A stretch of 64,000 bases of DNA. It comes from Bacteroidales bacterium (GTDB lineage: Bacteria; Bacteroidota; Bacteroidia; Bacteroidales; F082). Shown one piece after another: positions 16,757 to 25,960 of this stretch; positions within the stretch are counted from its first letter, which is position 1; each line of letters opens with the position of its first letter. A program made the position numbers and the translations under genes. The stretch is from contig JAKIVD010000007.1 in the NCBI GenBank assembly GCA_021647205.1, forward strand, positions 83,531 to 147,530. The letters run 5' to 3'. The notes beneath the pieces were generated by a model, which was not told where the DNA came from, did no database searches, and saw only the letters and a program-made list of their open reading frames with translations.

Positions 16757-17434
16757 TCATTCATCCAGCAATCCCGGGCGGCGTTGCCTGGTCCGCTGGA
16801 TGGCCTGTTCATTCTTCCATTGGGCAATCCGTTTTTCGTCACCTGAAAGTAAAATGGCAGGTACTTCCCAGCCCCTGAACGTGCGCGGACGGGTGTAAAC
16901 GGGTGGCGAAACCAGTCCGTCCTGGAACGAATCGCTCAAGGCAGAGCTTTCATTGCCCAGCACACCCGGGAGCAACCTGACCAGGCTGTCAACAATGACA
17001 CTTGCCGCCAGTTCGCCCCCGGAAAGCACATAATTCCCAATGGAAATTTCCCGCGTGATAAAATGTTCGCGGATGCGCTCGTCGATACCTTTGTAATGCC
17101 CGCAAAGGATGATAATGTTTTTATAGAGGGAAAGTTGGTTGGCCAATGGCTGGTCGAGCAACTCACCATCCGGGCTGGTGTAAATCACTTCGTCGTATTC
17201 CCTTTCTTTTTGAAGGCTTTCGAGGCAGCGGGCAAGCGGTTCGATCATCATCACCATTCCGGCCCCGCCCGAAAAAGGGTAATCGTCCACTTTGCGGTGC
17301 CTGCCAGCGGCAAAATCGCGCAACTGGTGCAAGTGGATTTCAGCCAGCCCTTTCTCTTTTGCCCTTTTGATGATGGAGTGCGAGAACGGCCCCGCAAACA
17401 TTTCGGGGAAGAGTGTGATAATGTCGAAGCGCAT
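16757..17434 (-). CDS. trmD: tRNA (guanine37-N1)-methyltransferase TrmD
   Basis: TrmD (225 aa) methylates G37 of tRNAs to prevent frameshifting. It shows the trefoil-knot SAM site: [67 protein letters not shown] and [25 protein letters not shown]. All are intact. A TAATTTTGC box at 17442-17449 (minus) lies only 8 bases before the ATG, so the transcript may have almost no leader. Confidence 0.97.
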   Translation of the reverse strand: MRFDIITLFPEMFAGPFSHSIIKRAKEKGLAEIHLHQLRDFAAGRHRKVDDYPFSGGAGMVMMIEPLARCLESLQKEREYDEVIYTSPDGELLDQPLANQLSLYKNIIILCGHYKGIDERIREHFITREISIGNYVLSGGELAASVIVDSLVRLLPGVLGNESSALSDSFQDGLVSPPVYTRPRTFRGWEVPAILLSGDEKRIAQWKNEQAIQRTRQRRPGLLDE

Positions 17435-17557
17435 AACAGGGCAAAATTAGCACTTCTTTTATTGTGGCCGAAAAATTTTCATCGCCCCCCGCAAATTATC
17501 AAACCTAAACTTTATTTTTACAGCCTGTTTCTCCTGTGTTCATTTTAATTTGGAATT

Positions 17558-19453
17558 ATGAGAAAGATTGCTGTTTGCGTAGTGTTCGTGCTTTTCGTGC
17601 ACCAGGCTTCAAACCTTCGTGCCCAGTCAAACCCGCTGCCTGCCGAAGTGAAGAAAGCGTTCAGGAAAGGCAGCCGTTCCACCGACGGGAAGCCCGGGCC
17701 GATGTATTGGCAGAACCGTGCAAAATACAGGATTGAAGCCAAGTTGCTCTCTGCTGAAAGCGCACTGCGCGGTAGCGAAAGTGTGGTGTATTTTAACAAC
17801 AGCCCCGACACTTTAAGGCAAATGGTCATCCGGATTTATGCCGACCTGTACAAAGAAGGGACGGCCCGAAACTGGCCGCTCGGTACTGCCGACCTGTCGG
17901 ATGGCATGCAGTACGAAAACCTGAAAGTCTTTCGTTCTTTGGAAGAGGGGGACCTGATTGCACGCATGGACAGGACACCCACGAACCTGATACTTCACCT
18001 GAAAACGGGCATCTTTCCGGGCGATTCTGTTGTTTTTGAAGCAGACTGGAGACTCAATATCCCGAAAAAAAAATGGGTTAGGATGGGAAACTATGGAGCC
18101 GATAAGTTTTTTGTCAGTTATTGGTATCCGCAAATTGCTGTTTATGACGATATTGACGGATGGGACAAAATGGAGTACTTCGGGATGGTGGAGTTTTACA
18201 ATGATTTCAATGACTTTGATGTAAAGATAACCGCCCCTCCCGGTTTTGTTTTATGGGCGACAGGAAAACTGGAGAACGAAAACAGCCTTTTTTCTAATCA
18301 TGTCATGAAACAACTGGAACTGGCACGGAAGTCGGATGAACTTGTGAAGATCATTACGGCCGATGACCGGAAGAAAAGGCGTGTTTTAAAGAGTAAAAAA
18401 GAAAATACCTGGCATTTTACCGCCCGGGGTGTTACCGACTTTTCCTTTGCGGCTTCCACACAAGCCAACTGGGAGGGTTCTTCTGTTGTGGTTGATAAAT
18501 CCACCGGACGCCGTGTTCTGGCCGGTGCTGTTTATCCCGACAAATCGCGTGCGTTTGTCCATGCAGCCGAATGGTCGCGTAAGAGCGTCGCCTATTTGTC
18601 GGACGAATTGCCGGGCTACCCCTTTCCATACGCACACATGACGAGTTTTAACAATGGCCGCCGCGGTGGCGGGATGGAAACGCCCATGATGGCCAATGAC
18701 GGCGACCCTGAGAACGAGGCCAATGCCTATGCTACTTTGTTCCATGAAATCTCACATACTTATTTCCCCTTTTTTATGGGGACCAATGAACGTAAATACG
18801 CTTGGATGGATGAGGGCTGGGCTGCTTTTTTCCCCATTGGCTTTATGGAAAAGTATTATCCCGGATATTACTACCTGAATCGGATAAAAAACCGTTTTGA
18901 GGGCTTGAGCGGTACCGAAAAAGAGGCAACACTGATGACGCTTTCCTACCAGATTGGTGATTACAACAGTTACCGGATTCATGCTTACAACCGTCCTGCC
19001 ATGGCATATTATTACTTGCAGGATGCCTTGGGCGACAGCTTGTTCAAGCTTTCCCTGCATGCCTATATCGATCGGTGGCACGGCAGGCACCCGATACCTT
19101 ACGATTTCTTTAACACTTTTAGCGATGTTACAGGACAAGACTTGGGATGGTTCTTTAACCCCTGGTTCTTTAACCGCTGTTATGCCGACCTCGGCATCAG
19201 GAAAGTAACACTCGATAATCAGGTGGTGGTGGAAAATTACGGCGGCTTGCCCCTGCCTGTTAAGCTGGTCGCAGAGTTCACAGACGGTAGTACGGTGGAG
19301 GTTGTGAAAAACACGGCTGTCTGGCGTACCAACAATCCTGCAATCGTTGTTCAGTTTACCAAAGACAAACAATTGAAAAAGGTCATCCTCGGTGACGAAT
19401 CCATCCCCGACACTAGCCCCGGCAATAACGTGGTGGAGATTGAAATCGAATAA
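17558..19453 (+). CDS. Secreted M1-family metallopeptidase
   Basis: This 631-residue protein has a signal peptide (MRKIAVCVVFVLFVHQASN region). The zinc site is H396-E-I-S-H400 with E419 in the NERKYAWMDEGW segment, 19 residues on, which is the M1 gluzincin arrangement; the substrate-binding GGGMETPMM motif precedes it. The N-terminal part (about 45-250) fits the M1 beta-sandwich. No C-terminal sorting domain is seen, so it probably acts in the periplasm as an aminopeptidase. Peptide preference cannot be read from sequence. Confidence 0.9.
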   Translation: MRKIAVCVVFVLFVHQASNLRAQSNPLPAEVKKAFRKGSRSTDGKPGPMYWQNRAKYRIEAKLLSAESALRGSESVVYFNNSPDTLRQMVIRIYADLYKEGTARNWPLGTADLSDGMQYENLKVFRSLEEGDLIARMDRTPTNLILHLKTGIFPGDSVVFEADWRLNIPKKKWVRMGNYGADKFFVSYWYPQIAVYDDIDGWDKMEYFGMVEFYNDFNDFDVKITAPPGFVLWATGKLENENSLFSNHVMKQLELARKSDELVKIITADDRKKRRVLKSKKENTWHFTARGVTDFSFAASTQANWEGSSVVVDKSTGRRVLAGAVYPDKSRAFVHAAEWSRKSVAYLSDELPGYPFPYAHMTSFNNGRRGGGMETPMMANDGDPENEANAYATLFHEISHTYFPFFMGTNERKYAWMDEGWAAFFPIGFMEKYYPGYYYLNRIKNRFEGLSGTEKEATLMTLSYQIGDYNSYRIHAYNRPAMAYYYLQDALGDSLFKLSLHAYIDRWHGRHPIPYDFFNTFSDVTGQDLGWFFNPWFFNRCYADLGIRKVTLDNQVVVENYGGLPLPVKLVAEFTDGSTVEVVKNTAVWRTNNPAIVVQFTKDKQLKKVILGDESIPDTSPGNNVVEIEIE

Positions 19454-19535
19454 TCCCTGTTTTTATTTCTGTCCGTAAGGCCGGGTATCTTCATGGATAA
19501 TAAACCCCCTTACCCGCAGTTTTTCACAAAGGGCC

Positions 19536-19567
19536 TTGTGTGGGCATGCCGAACTTCATTATCTTTG
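19536..19567 (+). promoter_or_regulatory. Promoter of the T9SS subtilase gene
   Basis: TTG (19536-19538), 21 bases, then TATCTTTGC (box 19560-19567), an exact TAnnTTTG. It lies downstream of an in-frame ATG at 19540, so translation must begin later, at 19582. Confidence 0.65.
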
Positions 19568-19581
19568 CCCGATATTATACA

Positions 19582-21276
19582 ATGAAAATTGAAAAGATGA
19601 AAACAATTACCCTATTTTTGGTCTCAATATTATTTGTTGGCCTTCAGTCAATTGCACAAGTTGCCCCTGATAAATATTACATCCAGTTCACTGACAAGAA
19701 CAATTCACCCTATTCCACCGACAATCCGGAAGAGTTTCTGACCCAACGGGCCATCGACAGGCGGAATGCCCAAGATATCTCTATCATGGAAAACGACATT
19801 CCGGTCAACACAGCTTACCTGCAGGGTGTGGCAGCAAAAGGCGCCGACCTGCTTTTTGCCACGCGCTGGCTCAATGGCGTAACCGTTTATACTGACAACC
19901 CTTCGGTGATTGACGATATTCTGACACTTCCCTATGTGGAAAGTGCTTTGAAGCTGGAAGACCGTGCGGACCGCGGAAAAAAGGCTTTTTTTGAAAATGA
20001 ATCTTATGGCGAAGCTTTTACCTCCGGCGATATGAAGAGCAAACTTGCCCCTTCAACACTGGAATATGGCCTTGCCCTGGGCCAAATTGATCAAATCAAC
20101 GGGATTCCCCTGCATGATCAGGGGTACCAAGGACAGGGAATGGTGATTGCCGTGCTCGATGCCGGTTTCCAGGGGGCCGAAGAACATCCTGTTTTTGACA
20201 GCCTTTGGGCAAATGGCCAAATCCTCGGAAACAAAGACTTTGTGCATGTTGGTGGAAATGTTTTTACCGAGAGCTCACACGGGAAGTCAGTGCTTTCGTG
20301 TATGGGCGCCAACAAACCGGGCGAAATGATCGGGACAGCCCCCAAAGCTTCTTTCTGGTTGTTGCGTTCCGAAGATGTATCTTACGAAAATTATATTGAA
20401 GAATTCAATTGGGTCTCTGCTGCTGAGTTTGCCGACAGTGTTGGTGCCGATGTAATTAACAGTTCGCTGGGTTACATCGATTTTGACATGCCACAGTGGA
20501 GCCACCCCTACTCCGACATGGACGGGAACACTGCCATTGCCACCATTGGTGCCGACCTGGCTGCTTCGAAAGGGATACTGGTACACAACAGTGCGGGCAA
20601 TTCGGGGGGAAATGCATCATGGCCATGGAATGGTTCTCCGGCTGATGGTGACAGTGTCTTTTCCATTGGTGCCGTGGATATTTCCGGCAACCGTGCCGGT
20701 TTCAGCTCGATTGGCCCTACTTACGACGGGCGCATTAAACCAGCCGTTATGGCGCTTGGCGCGGGGACGACGGTGGCTTACGGGATTGAGGGCGTAGGCC
20801 CCGGAAATGGTACTTCTTTCTCCTCACCGGTCATGGCCGGGATGAGTACTTGCCTGTGGCAGGCCTACCCCGAGAAAAATAACATGGAAATTCAACAGGC
20901 CATCAAAGAAAGTGCCAGCCGATACAACAATCCCGATAACCTGATGGGATGGGGCATTCCTGATTTTGGGGAGGCCTGGTCCATACTGACGACCATCGAA
21001 ATTAAAGCCGGAGAGGGCGAATCGCTCTTGCAGGTTTATCCCAATCCTTTCCGCGAGACCCTAAATGTTGAGATCAACGGCTACCTGGGGGAAGATGCCC
21101 GCATTGAACTCATGGGGATGCCCGGGCATGTAATCTTTAGCGAAGTGGTTGAATTGCAACCTGGAAAGAAGTCCCTCAGTGTTTTCAACAAATTTGGTGC
21201 CCTGGTCCCGGGTGTTTACCTTTTGCGTGTAATAACTGAGGAGGGTGTTGAGGTGAAGCGTGTTGTAAAACAGTAG
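19582..21276 (+). CDS. Subtilisin-like serine protease with T9SS sorting domain
   Basis: This 564-residue protein starts at 19582 because the promoter -7 box covers earlier in-frame ATGs. It has a signal peptide (MKTITLFLVSILFVGLQ core), an N-terminal inhibitor-like prodomain, and an S8 catalytic domain with triad D193 (AVLDAGF), H233 (SSHGKS) and S412 (GNGTSFSSPVMAG); the oxyanion-region SAGNSGGNASW is present. The last about 80 residues (VYPNPFRETLNVE ... GVYLLRVITEEG ... RVVKQ) form a type A T9SS C-terminal sorting domain, predicting export through the type IX system and surface attachment or release. Substrates are unknown. Confidence 0.93.
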   Translation: MKIEKMKTITLFLVSILFVGLQSIAQVAPDKYYIQFTDKNNSPYSTDNPEEFLTQRAIDRRNAQDISIMENDIPVNTAYLQGVAAKGADLLFATRWLNGVTVYTDNPSVIDDILTLPYVESALKLEDRADRGKKAFFENESYGEAFTSGDMKSKLAPSTLEYGLALGQIDQINGIPLHDQGYQGQGMVIAVLDAGFQGAEEHPVFDSLWANGQILGNKDFVHVGGNVFTESSHGKSVLSCMGANKPGEMIGTAPKASFWLLRSEDVSYENYIEEFNWVSAAEFADSVGADVINSSLGYIDFDMPQWSHPYSDMDGNTAIATIGADLAASKGILVHNSAGNSGGNASWPWNGSPADGDSVFSIGAVDISGNRAGFSSIGPTYDGRIKPAVMALGAGTTVAYGIEGVGPGNGTSFSSPVMAGMSTCLWQAYPEKNNMEIQQAIKESASRYNNPDNLMGWGIPDFGEAWSILTTIEIKAGEGESLLQVYPNPFRETLNVEINGYLGEDARIELMGMPGHVIFSEVVELQPGKKSLSVFNKFGALVPGVYLLRVITEEGVEVKRVVKQ

Positions 21277-22226
21277 GTTGATTGTCAAATATATAGCAAA
21301 AAAATACCCCTGCATCCTGTACGAAGTGTTTTTTTCTGCACTGACTGAATCTTGGTTGGTGAGCTTCCGGTAAGTGTTTTCGTTTCGTTTGTACCTATTA
21401 ATTACCAGCGTGCACCTTTTTAATCACTAAACGCTTAAGGGCTCTTTCTGAGACTTGTTCAGGCCAGTAGCCGCAAGGGTTCGGCAGTCATCTCCGATCC
21501 GCTAAGCCGAACAAGGCTTTGCGGACCAAACCCGCTGAGTAGTAGATTTATTCCCATTGGGTTGAAACAGCGCATTTCAGGTTTTTTGACAATTCCCCGA
21601 CCCACTTAGTGACGGACTGTCTGTAGGTATACCTTGGCAGGCGGGCCGGCAGGCTTAGGTTAGCGGGTCTGGCACAGCCCCCCCCTCTTCTTGTTGTTGA
21701 GGTTCGCCCGAACACCCACTGCAGTGTAACAATGTAAAGTTATTGTAGAAAAACCTGAAATAGCCACAGAAAAAATGATGTGTTGGAAAAAACGATAGTT
21801 ATTGCATATTTGTGTGTGTGTTTTCAACATAAACAGGTAAAAGTTACAATCGTAGACACAAATACCACACGACACAAATGTAAACCCAATGTTGTTTAAA
21901 TAACAATATTTTAGGAAGTTAGCAATCTATTGTTAATTTGCGGTTGCTGAATGGAAGTTTCAATTGTAAACAAGTTGGACAGTCATCTCATAATAGAAAA
22001 ATATCAATTTATTAAACATGTTACCAGGCTATTAAATGGTATTATCGTTTTTTAGCTTTAAATAAAGAATACGACAGGGACAGCTTCGAAACAAATCAGT
22101 GGTTATTGCTTAAGATATTATATTCCATCAGTATATAATAATAAAAAGAGAAAATACTTTAGATAAAGATTAAATTACAAATGTAAACAAAATTATTTTG
22201 TCTAAAAGTTTACAAATAGCAACAAT
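21277..22226. other. Long non-coding region with repeats and TGTAAAC sites
   Basis: No convincing gene is seen. The first half is mixed in composition and holds a near-perfect stem CCGCTAAGCC/GGCTTTGCGG (21499-21524) and a GC-rich GGCAGGCGGGCCGGCAGG string (about 21635-21652) resembling the element in the hypF-hypD gap. The second half, from about 21770, is strongly AT-rich and carries TGTAAAC at 21879, 21965 and 22182 and its complement at 22208, the same motif as in the operator next to the XRE gene. It could be a decayed insertion plus an extended regulatory region. Confidence 0.5.
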
Positions 22227-22253
22227 ATTTGTTAGTTTTGTAAACAAACAAAT
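22227..22253. promoter_or_regulatory. Operator/promoter of the XRE regulator gene
   Basis: ATTTGTTAGTTT (22227-22238), a TGT spacer and AAACAAACAAAT (22242-22253) form an inverted repeat with 11 of 12 positions paired, ending three bases before the ATG. It contains an exact -7 box TAGTTTTG (22233-22240) and a TGTAAAC core shared with four other sites in the preceding 370 bases. This suggests autoregulation and a very short leader. Confidence 0.55.
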
Positions 22254-22256
22254 GTC

Positions 22257-22712
22257 ATGGTCAACCGCATCAAACAGCTTCTTGAAAAGAAAAAACTAAC
22301 AGCTGCACAGTTCGCCGGGGAGGTTGGGGTGCAGCGTTCGGCAGTTTCTCACCTGCTTTCGGGACGGAACAAACCAAGCCTTGATTTTATCCTTAAAATA
22401 AAAAACCGTTTTCCGGAAGTGAATCTTGACTGGCTTTTGTTGGGGGATGGAAAAATGATCGAAAAAGCGCCACCGCAAGAAACTGGAGTTGAAAACTTGC
22501 AAAAAGATTTGTTTCGTGGCGAGATGGACGCAAGAGGGGTTAAAGAAAATCCTGCAGAATCTACGGTAAAGGAACCTGAAATTGCAATCAATGTGGCAAA
22601 ATCGGAAGACGCACCGGCATACCGGAGAGCGGGTGCGGAACCGGGCCAACCGCCGCAAAAGGTCGTTTTGCTTTATCCCGACCACACTTTCAAAATATTC
22701 GATGCGCGTTAA
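22257..22712 (+). CDS. XRE-family helix-turn-helix regulator
   Basis: This 151-residue protein has an N-terminal Cro/C1-type HTH (about residues 4-65: KQLLEKKKLTAAQFAGEVGV, QRSAVSHLLSGRNKPSLDF, NLDWLLLGDGKM). The rest is low in hydrophobic residues, probably disordered, ending in QKVVLLYPDHTFKIFDAR, a tail I associate with other Bacteroidota regulators of this kind. No S24 peptidase domain is present. The gene stands alone, preceded by a palindromic operator and repeated TGTAAAC sites, which points to autoregulation; target genes are unknown. Confidence 0.88.
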   Translation: MVNRIKQLLEKKKLTAAQFAGEVGVQRSAVSHLLSGRNKPSLDFILKIKNRFPEVNLDWLLLGDGKMIEKAPPQETGVENLQKDLFRGEMDARGVKENPAESTVKEPEIAINVAKSEDAPAYRRAGAEPGQPPQKVVLLYPDHTFKIFDAR

Positions 22713-22805
22713 AAAGGGAATAATTAAACCGTACAGTTGGCAGTCTTCTGTCTGATCAATTGCATCTTGCTTTTGGATACTTTAAAAGAAAGACTCTGCC
22801 AGCTT

Positions 22806-22819
22806 CCGATAGCTATCGG
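22806..22819. repeat. Perfect palindrome between the XRE gene and ndk
   Basis: CCGATAGCTATCGG is a perfect 14-base palindrome in the convergent gap 22713-22880, which otherwise holds nothing recognisable. It may be a dispersed palindromic element or a transcript end. Confidence 0.5.
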
Positions 22820-22880
22820 GGCCACAGGCTGGAAGGTCATAAACCTAAGCTCTTATAATCTCAGTTCCAACAGCCTCCTG

Positions 22881-23300
22881 CTAAAACCACTCCCTGTCGG
22901 CAAAAAAGAATTTTGCTTCGATCAGGGCATTCTCATCACTGTCAGAACCGTGAACAGCATTGGCTTCAATGGAGGTGCCATAAAGTTTGCGGATGCTGCC
23001 CTCGCGCGCATCGGCTGGATTGGTGGCACCAATAAAATCGCGGTAAGCCGCAACGGCACCGTCTTTTTCAAGTACTGCCGCAATGATGGGCCCTGAAGAC
23101 ATAAAGTCGGTGAGCCCGTCATAAAACGGGCGTTCTTTGTGAACGGCGTAAAAAGTTTGTGCTTCGGCCTTGCTCAGACGGGTGTATTTTAAAGCTTTCA
23201 CCTTAAACCCGCCCTCAATAATCTTTGCGATAATATTTCCCATGTCGCCATTGGCAACTGCTGTGGGTTTAACCATTGTAAATGTGATGTTCCCTGACAT
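22881..23300 (-). CDS. ndk: Nucleoside-diphosphate kinase
   Basis: This 139-residue enzyme transfers the gamma phosphate from ATP to nucleoside diphosphates through a phosphohistidine. Family features: TFTMVKPTAV at the N-terminus, YAVHKERPFYDGLTDFMSSG, GATNPADAREGSIRKLYG, and the active-site NAVHGSDSDENA histidine. Length and motifs are standard. It has its own consensus promoter, divergent from the phosphoesterase gene. Confidence 0.97.
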   Translation of the reverse strand: MSGNITFTMVKPTAVANGDMGNIIAKIIEGGFKVKALKYTRLSKAEAQTFYAVHKERPFYDGLTDFMSSGPIIAAVLEKDGAVAAYRDFIGATNPADAREGSIRKLYGTSIEANAVHGSDSDENALIEAKFFFADREWF

Positions 23301-23323
23301 GTTTTCTGTGTTTAAAATTTGCG

Positions 23324-23354
23324 CAAAAATAGAAGAAATTTACTGACAGCCCAA
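23324..23354 (-). promoter_or_regulatory. Promoter of ndk
   Basis: On the minus strand TTG (23354-23352), 20 bases, then TATTTTTGC (box 23331-23324), an exact TAnnTTTG, about 25 bases before the ndk ATG. Confidence 0.65.
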
Positions 23355-23399
23355 CGGCCCATGAGATTTCATCTCCATCTTTCCGACCCGATATATTTT

Positions 23400-23407
23400 T
23401 ATCTTTG
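23400..23407 (+). promoter_or_regulatory. Promoter -7 box for the phosphoesterase operon
   Basis: TATCTTTGC matches TAnnTTTG and lies 23 bases before the chosen ATG at 23430. It lies inside a longer open frame that begins at 23319, supporting the later start. No clear TTG is seen upstream. Confidence 0.45.
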
Positions 23408-23429
23408 CAGCTTGTTTTTAAAAAGAACC

Positions 23430-24467
23430 ATGAGCCTGCTCACCCAAACGCAAATATCAGGACTTAAACAACTGCTTTCCAAAAGGTCGCGGATTGTGCT
23501 AACGACACACACCAATCCTGACGGGGATGCCATTGGTTCGACGATGGCCATGTTTCATTATTTGCGGATAAAAGGCCACGAAGTAACTGCCATGGTACCG
23601 AATAGTTTTCCGGGTTTTTTGGGCTGGACACCCGAAGTGGAAAAGATGTTGGTTTACACCAATCAGCCAAAGGACTGTCAGCAAGCCCTGCAGGAAGCTG
23701 AACTTATCTTTTGCCTGGATTATAATGGATTGAGCCGGACAGGGGTGCTCACCGAGTTCATAAAGAAATCGGAGGCCCCGCGTATTTTGATTGACCACCA
23801 CATTGAACCAGAGACGGAAAGTTTTGATTATTGTTTTTGTACAGTCAACACTTCTTCGACCGCTGAACTGGTGTATGATTTTATGGAGTTGGTGGGGGAT
23901 AACGTACTGCTTAACAGGGAAATAGCAGAGTGCCTCTATGCGGGCATTGTTACAGATACCGGCTCGTTCAGCTTTGCGGCAAACAGCGAGAGGACCTATC
24001 ATGTCATGGCCAGGCTTATCCGTAGTGGCTTGGATGCACTGAAGATACACCGCCTGATTTATGATACTTTTTCTGAAAACCGGCTGCGCCTGCTCGGGCA
24101 TGCCATTAACAACCGGATGATTGTCTGGGACGACTTGCACACTGCACTGATTTATTTTGATAAAGGTGATCTGAAACAATTTGATTACCAGGTGGGGGAT
24201 GCAGAGGGCATCGTAAATTTCCCTTTGTCGATGGAGAAGATCAACCTTTCCATCCTGCTTACCGAACGTGATAAGAAAGTCAGGATATCTTTCCGGTCGA
24301 AAGGCAGTTTTTCAGTCAACCTGTTGGCCCGCAAACATTTTGAGGGGGGTGGGCACCAAAATGCAGCAGGTGGTAATTTTTATGAGTCGGTACCGGATAC
24401 CATCAGGGCGGTAAAAAAAATATTGGGTGCCTACAAAGAGGAACTAAACTTCAAAACCGGTTATTAG
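23430..24467 (+). CDS. DHH-family phosphoesterase (NrnA-like)
   Basis: This 345-residue DHH/DHHA1 protein resembles NrnA, which degrades nanoRNAs and dephosphorylates 3'-phosphoadenosine 5'-phosphate. Motifs: THTNPDGDAIGS (motif I), FCLDYNG (II), LIDHHIEP (DHH, III), GIVTDTGSFSF (IV), and the C-terminal GGGHQNAAGG of DHHA1. The start at 23430 fits family length and lies after a -7 box. The FKBP gene follows one base after the stop, so the two are translationally coupled. Preference for RNA or PAP is not determined. Confidence 0.9.
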   Translation: MSLLTQTQISGLKQLLSKRSRIVLTTHTNPDGDAIGSTMAMFHYLRIKGHEVTAMVPNSFPGFLGWTPEVEKMLVYTNQPKDCQQALQEAELIFCLDYNGLSRTGVLTEFIKKSEAPRILIDHHIEPETESFDYCFCTVNTSSTAELVYDFMELVGDNVLLNREIAECLYAGIVTDTGSFSFAANSERTYHVMARLIRSGLDALKIHRLIYDTFSENRLRLLGHAINNRMIVWDDLHTALIYFDKGDLKQFDYQVGDAEGIVNFPLSMEKINLSILLTERDKKVRISFRSKGSFSVNLLARKHFEGGGHQNAAGGNFYESVPDTIRAVKKILGAYKEELNFKTGY

Positions 24468-24468
24468 C

Positions 24469-25002
24469 GTGCAAAGCTTAAGGCCATATATTGCTTTTGT
24501 TTTCGGGCTTATTTTACTTTCAACAACAGCTTGCAGTGAACAGCCTGTAAAAAGGGGCGGTTCAACAGCTAAGCAGGTGAAAGAATCGCTACTTAAAGCG
24601 AACCGCTATCTTGTGAAACAGGAAAAAGAAGAAATTGAAAACTACATCAGCAGGCATGGATGGGAGATGAAGGAAACGGGCAGCGGCCTGCGTTTTGCCA
24701 TTATAAAAAGAGGAAAAGGGGAAAAGGCAGCAGAAGGAAAAACGGCGGTATTGCTGTACACCACCCGTTTGATTAGCGGCGACCTGATTTATTCGTCGGA
24801 GGAAAACGGAATGAAAATATTTACCATTGGCCGCGGGGGGGTCGAAAGCGGACTGGAAGAAGCCGTCATGTTGATGAAACAGGGCGACCGGGCCAGGATA
24901 ATAATCCCCTCGCACCTGGCTTTTGGGCTTTTGGGCGATGATAAAAAAATACCCCCGCGTTCCACGCTTATATACGAAATCGAATTAACAGAACTTAAAT
25001 AA
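24469..25002 (+). CDS. gldI: FKBP-type peptidyl-prolyl isomerase lipoprotein, GldI-like
   Basis: This 177-residue protein starts with GTG one base after the preceding stop. The N-terminus is a lipoprotein signal (LLSTTACSEQ, lipid on C22). A single FKBP domain covers about residues 75-175, ending PSHLAFGLLGDDKKIPPRST, a form typical of the gliding-motility/T9SS-associated lipoprotein GldI. Presence of T9SS clients here fits that role, but GldI assignment rests on length, lipobox and this motif only. Two larger FKBP lipoprotein genes follow on the same strand. Confidence 0.75.
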   Translation: MQSLRPYIAFVFGLILLSTTACSEQPVKRGGSTAKQVKESLLKANRYLVKQEKEEIENYISRHGWEMKETGSGLRFAIIKRGKGEKAAEGKTAVLLYTTRLISGDLIYSSEENGMKIFTIGRGGVESGLEEAVMLMKQGDRARIIIPSHLAFGLLGDDKKIPPRSTLIYEIELTELK

Positions 25003-25015
25003 AAATTGAAATCAA

Positions 25016-25891
25016 ATGAAAAAAACAATTGGAATTACCGTATTGATGGCCTTCGCCGGCCTGTTTATTGCCTCCTGCCAGAATAATGGCGGTGATGCAG
25101 AGGGCTTCAAACAAACTGAAAGTGGCCTTCTGTATAAGTATTTTGAAAAAAGCGACAACACCGAATTACCGCAGGAGTCCAATATTTTGACCCTGTCGAT
25201 GACTTACGGGTCGGCCGACTCCATCGTTTTCGACAGCAAGCAATCGCCCATGCCCATGGAACTACCGCTGATGAAGTCGGTTTACAAAGGCGACCTGTAC
25301 GAAGGACTTTCAATGATGCATATTGGAGACAGCGCCGTTTTTAAGTGCAATGCCGACTCGGTGTTCACCAAACTCTTCCGTCTTCAGTCTCCCCCTCCCG
25401 GGCTTGAATCGGCTGATTTTATTTACTTTAACATAAAAATGCTGGACTTTAAAACCCAGGAGGAAATGCAGGCTGCACGCGAAGCAGAAATGGAAATGCT
25501 AAAAAGTGAGGAAACGGTAAAACGCAATACTTACCTTGATGAGCATTATCCCGATGCCAAGCCGAGTGCCAGCGGCTTGTATTACATTCAGCTCGAAAAA
25601 GGAAACGGGGAGAAACCCGTTGCGGGCAAAAAGGTAAAAGTACACTATACCGGTACTTTGCTGGATGGAACAAAGTTCGACAGTTCGGTTGACAGGGGAC
25701 AGCCCTTCGAGTTTGAGCTGGGAAAAGGCCGTGTTATTAAAGGATGGGACGAAGGTATTGCCAATATGAGCAAAGGTGAAAAGGGGATTTTGGTCATACC
25801 TTCCGACCTGGCTTACGGGCCCGGAAACAGGGGTATCCCACCTTTTGCAACACTTGTTTTTGAGGTCGAATTGATTGATTTTGAGAAATAA
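25016..25891 (+). CDS. Two-domain FKBP peptidyl-prolyl isomerase lipoprotein
   Basis: This 291-residue protein has a lipoprotein signal ([10 protein letters not shown]). Residues about 30-145 form a degenerate FKBP-like domain, and residues about 180-291 a canonical FKBP domain ([48 protein letters not shown]). The two are joined by a charged helical linker. It probably folds envelope proteins in the periplasm. It lies 13 bases after the GldI-like gene. Confidence 0.88.
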   Translation: MKKTIGITVLMAFAGLFIASCQNNGGDAEGFKQTESGLLYKYFEKSDNTELPQESNILTLSMTYGSADSIVFDSKQSPMPMELPLMKSVYKGDLYEGLSMMHIGDSAVFKCNADSVFTKLFRLQSPPPGLESADFIYFNIKMLDFKTQEEMQAAREAEMEMLKSEETVKRNTYLDEHYPDAKPSASGLYYIQLEKGNGEKPVAGKKVKVHYTGTLLDGTKFDSSVDRGQPFEFELGKGRVIKGWDEGIANMSKGEKGILVIPSDLAYGPGNRGIPPFATLVFEVELIDFEK

Positions 25892-25913
25892 AAGATAAGT
25901 ACTTCTAAAAGAA

Positions 25914-25941
25914 GGGGACTGTTTACTGTTGAACAGTCCCC
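25914..25941 (+). terminator. Hairpin between two FKBP genes
   Basis: GGGGACTGTT (25914-25923) and AACAGTCCCC (25932-25941) form a perfect 10-base stem with an 8-base loop, followed by TGGTTTT. It looks like a terminator or attenuator that would lower expression of the downstream FKBP gene. Confidence 0.65.
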
Positions 25942-25960
25942 TGGTTTTAAAAACAATACC

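Noticed and set aside
21277..22226. Insertion sequence or tRNA-linked attachment site
   Set aside because: No transposase or integrase frame, no terminal repeats around the region and no tRNA gene could be found.
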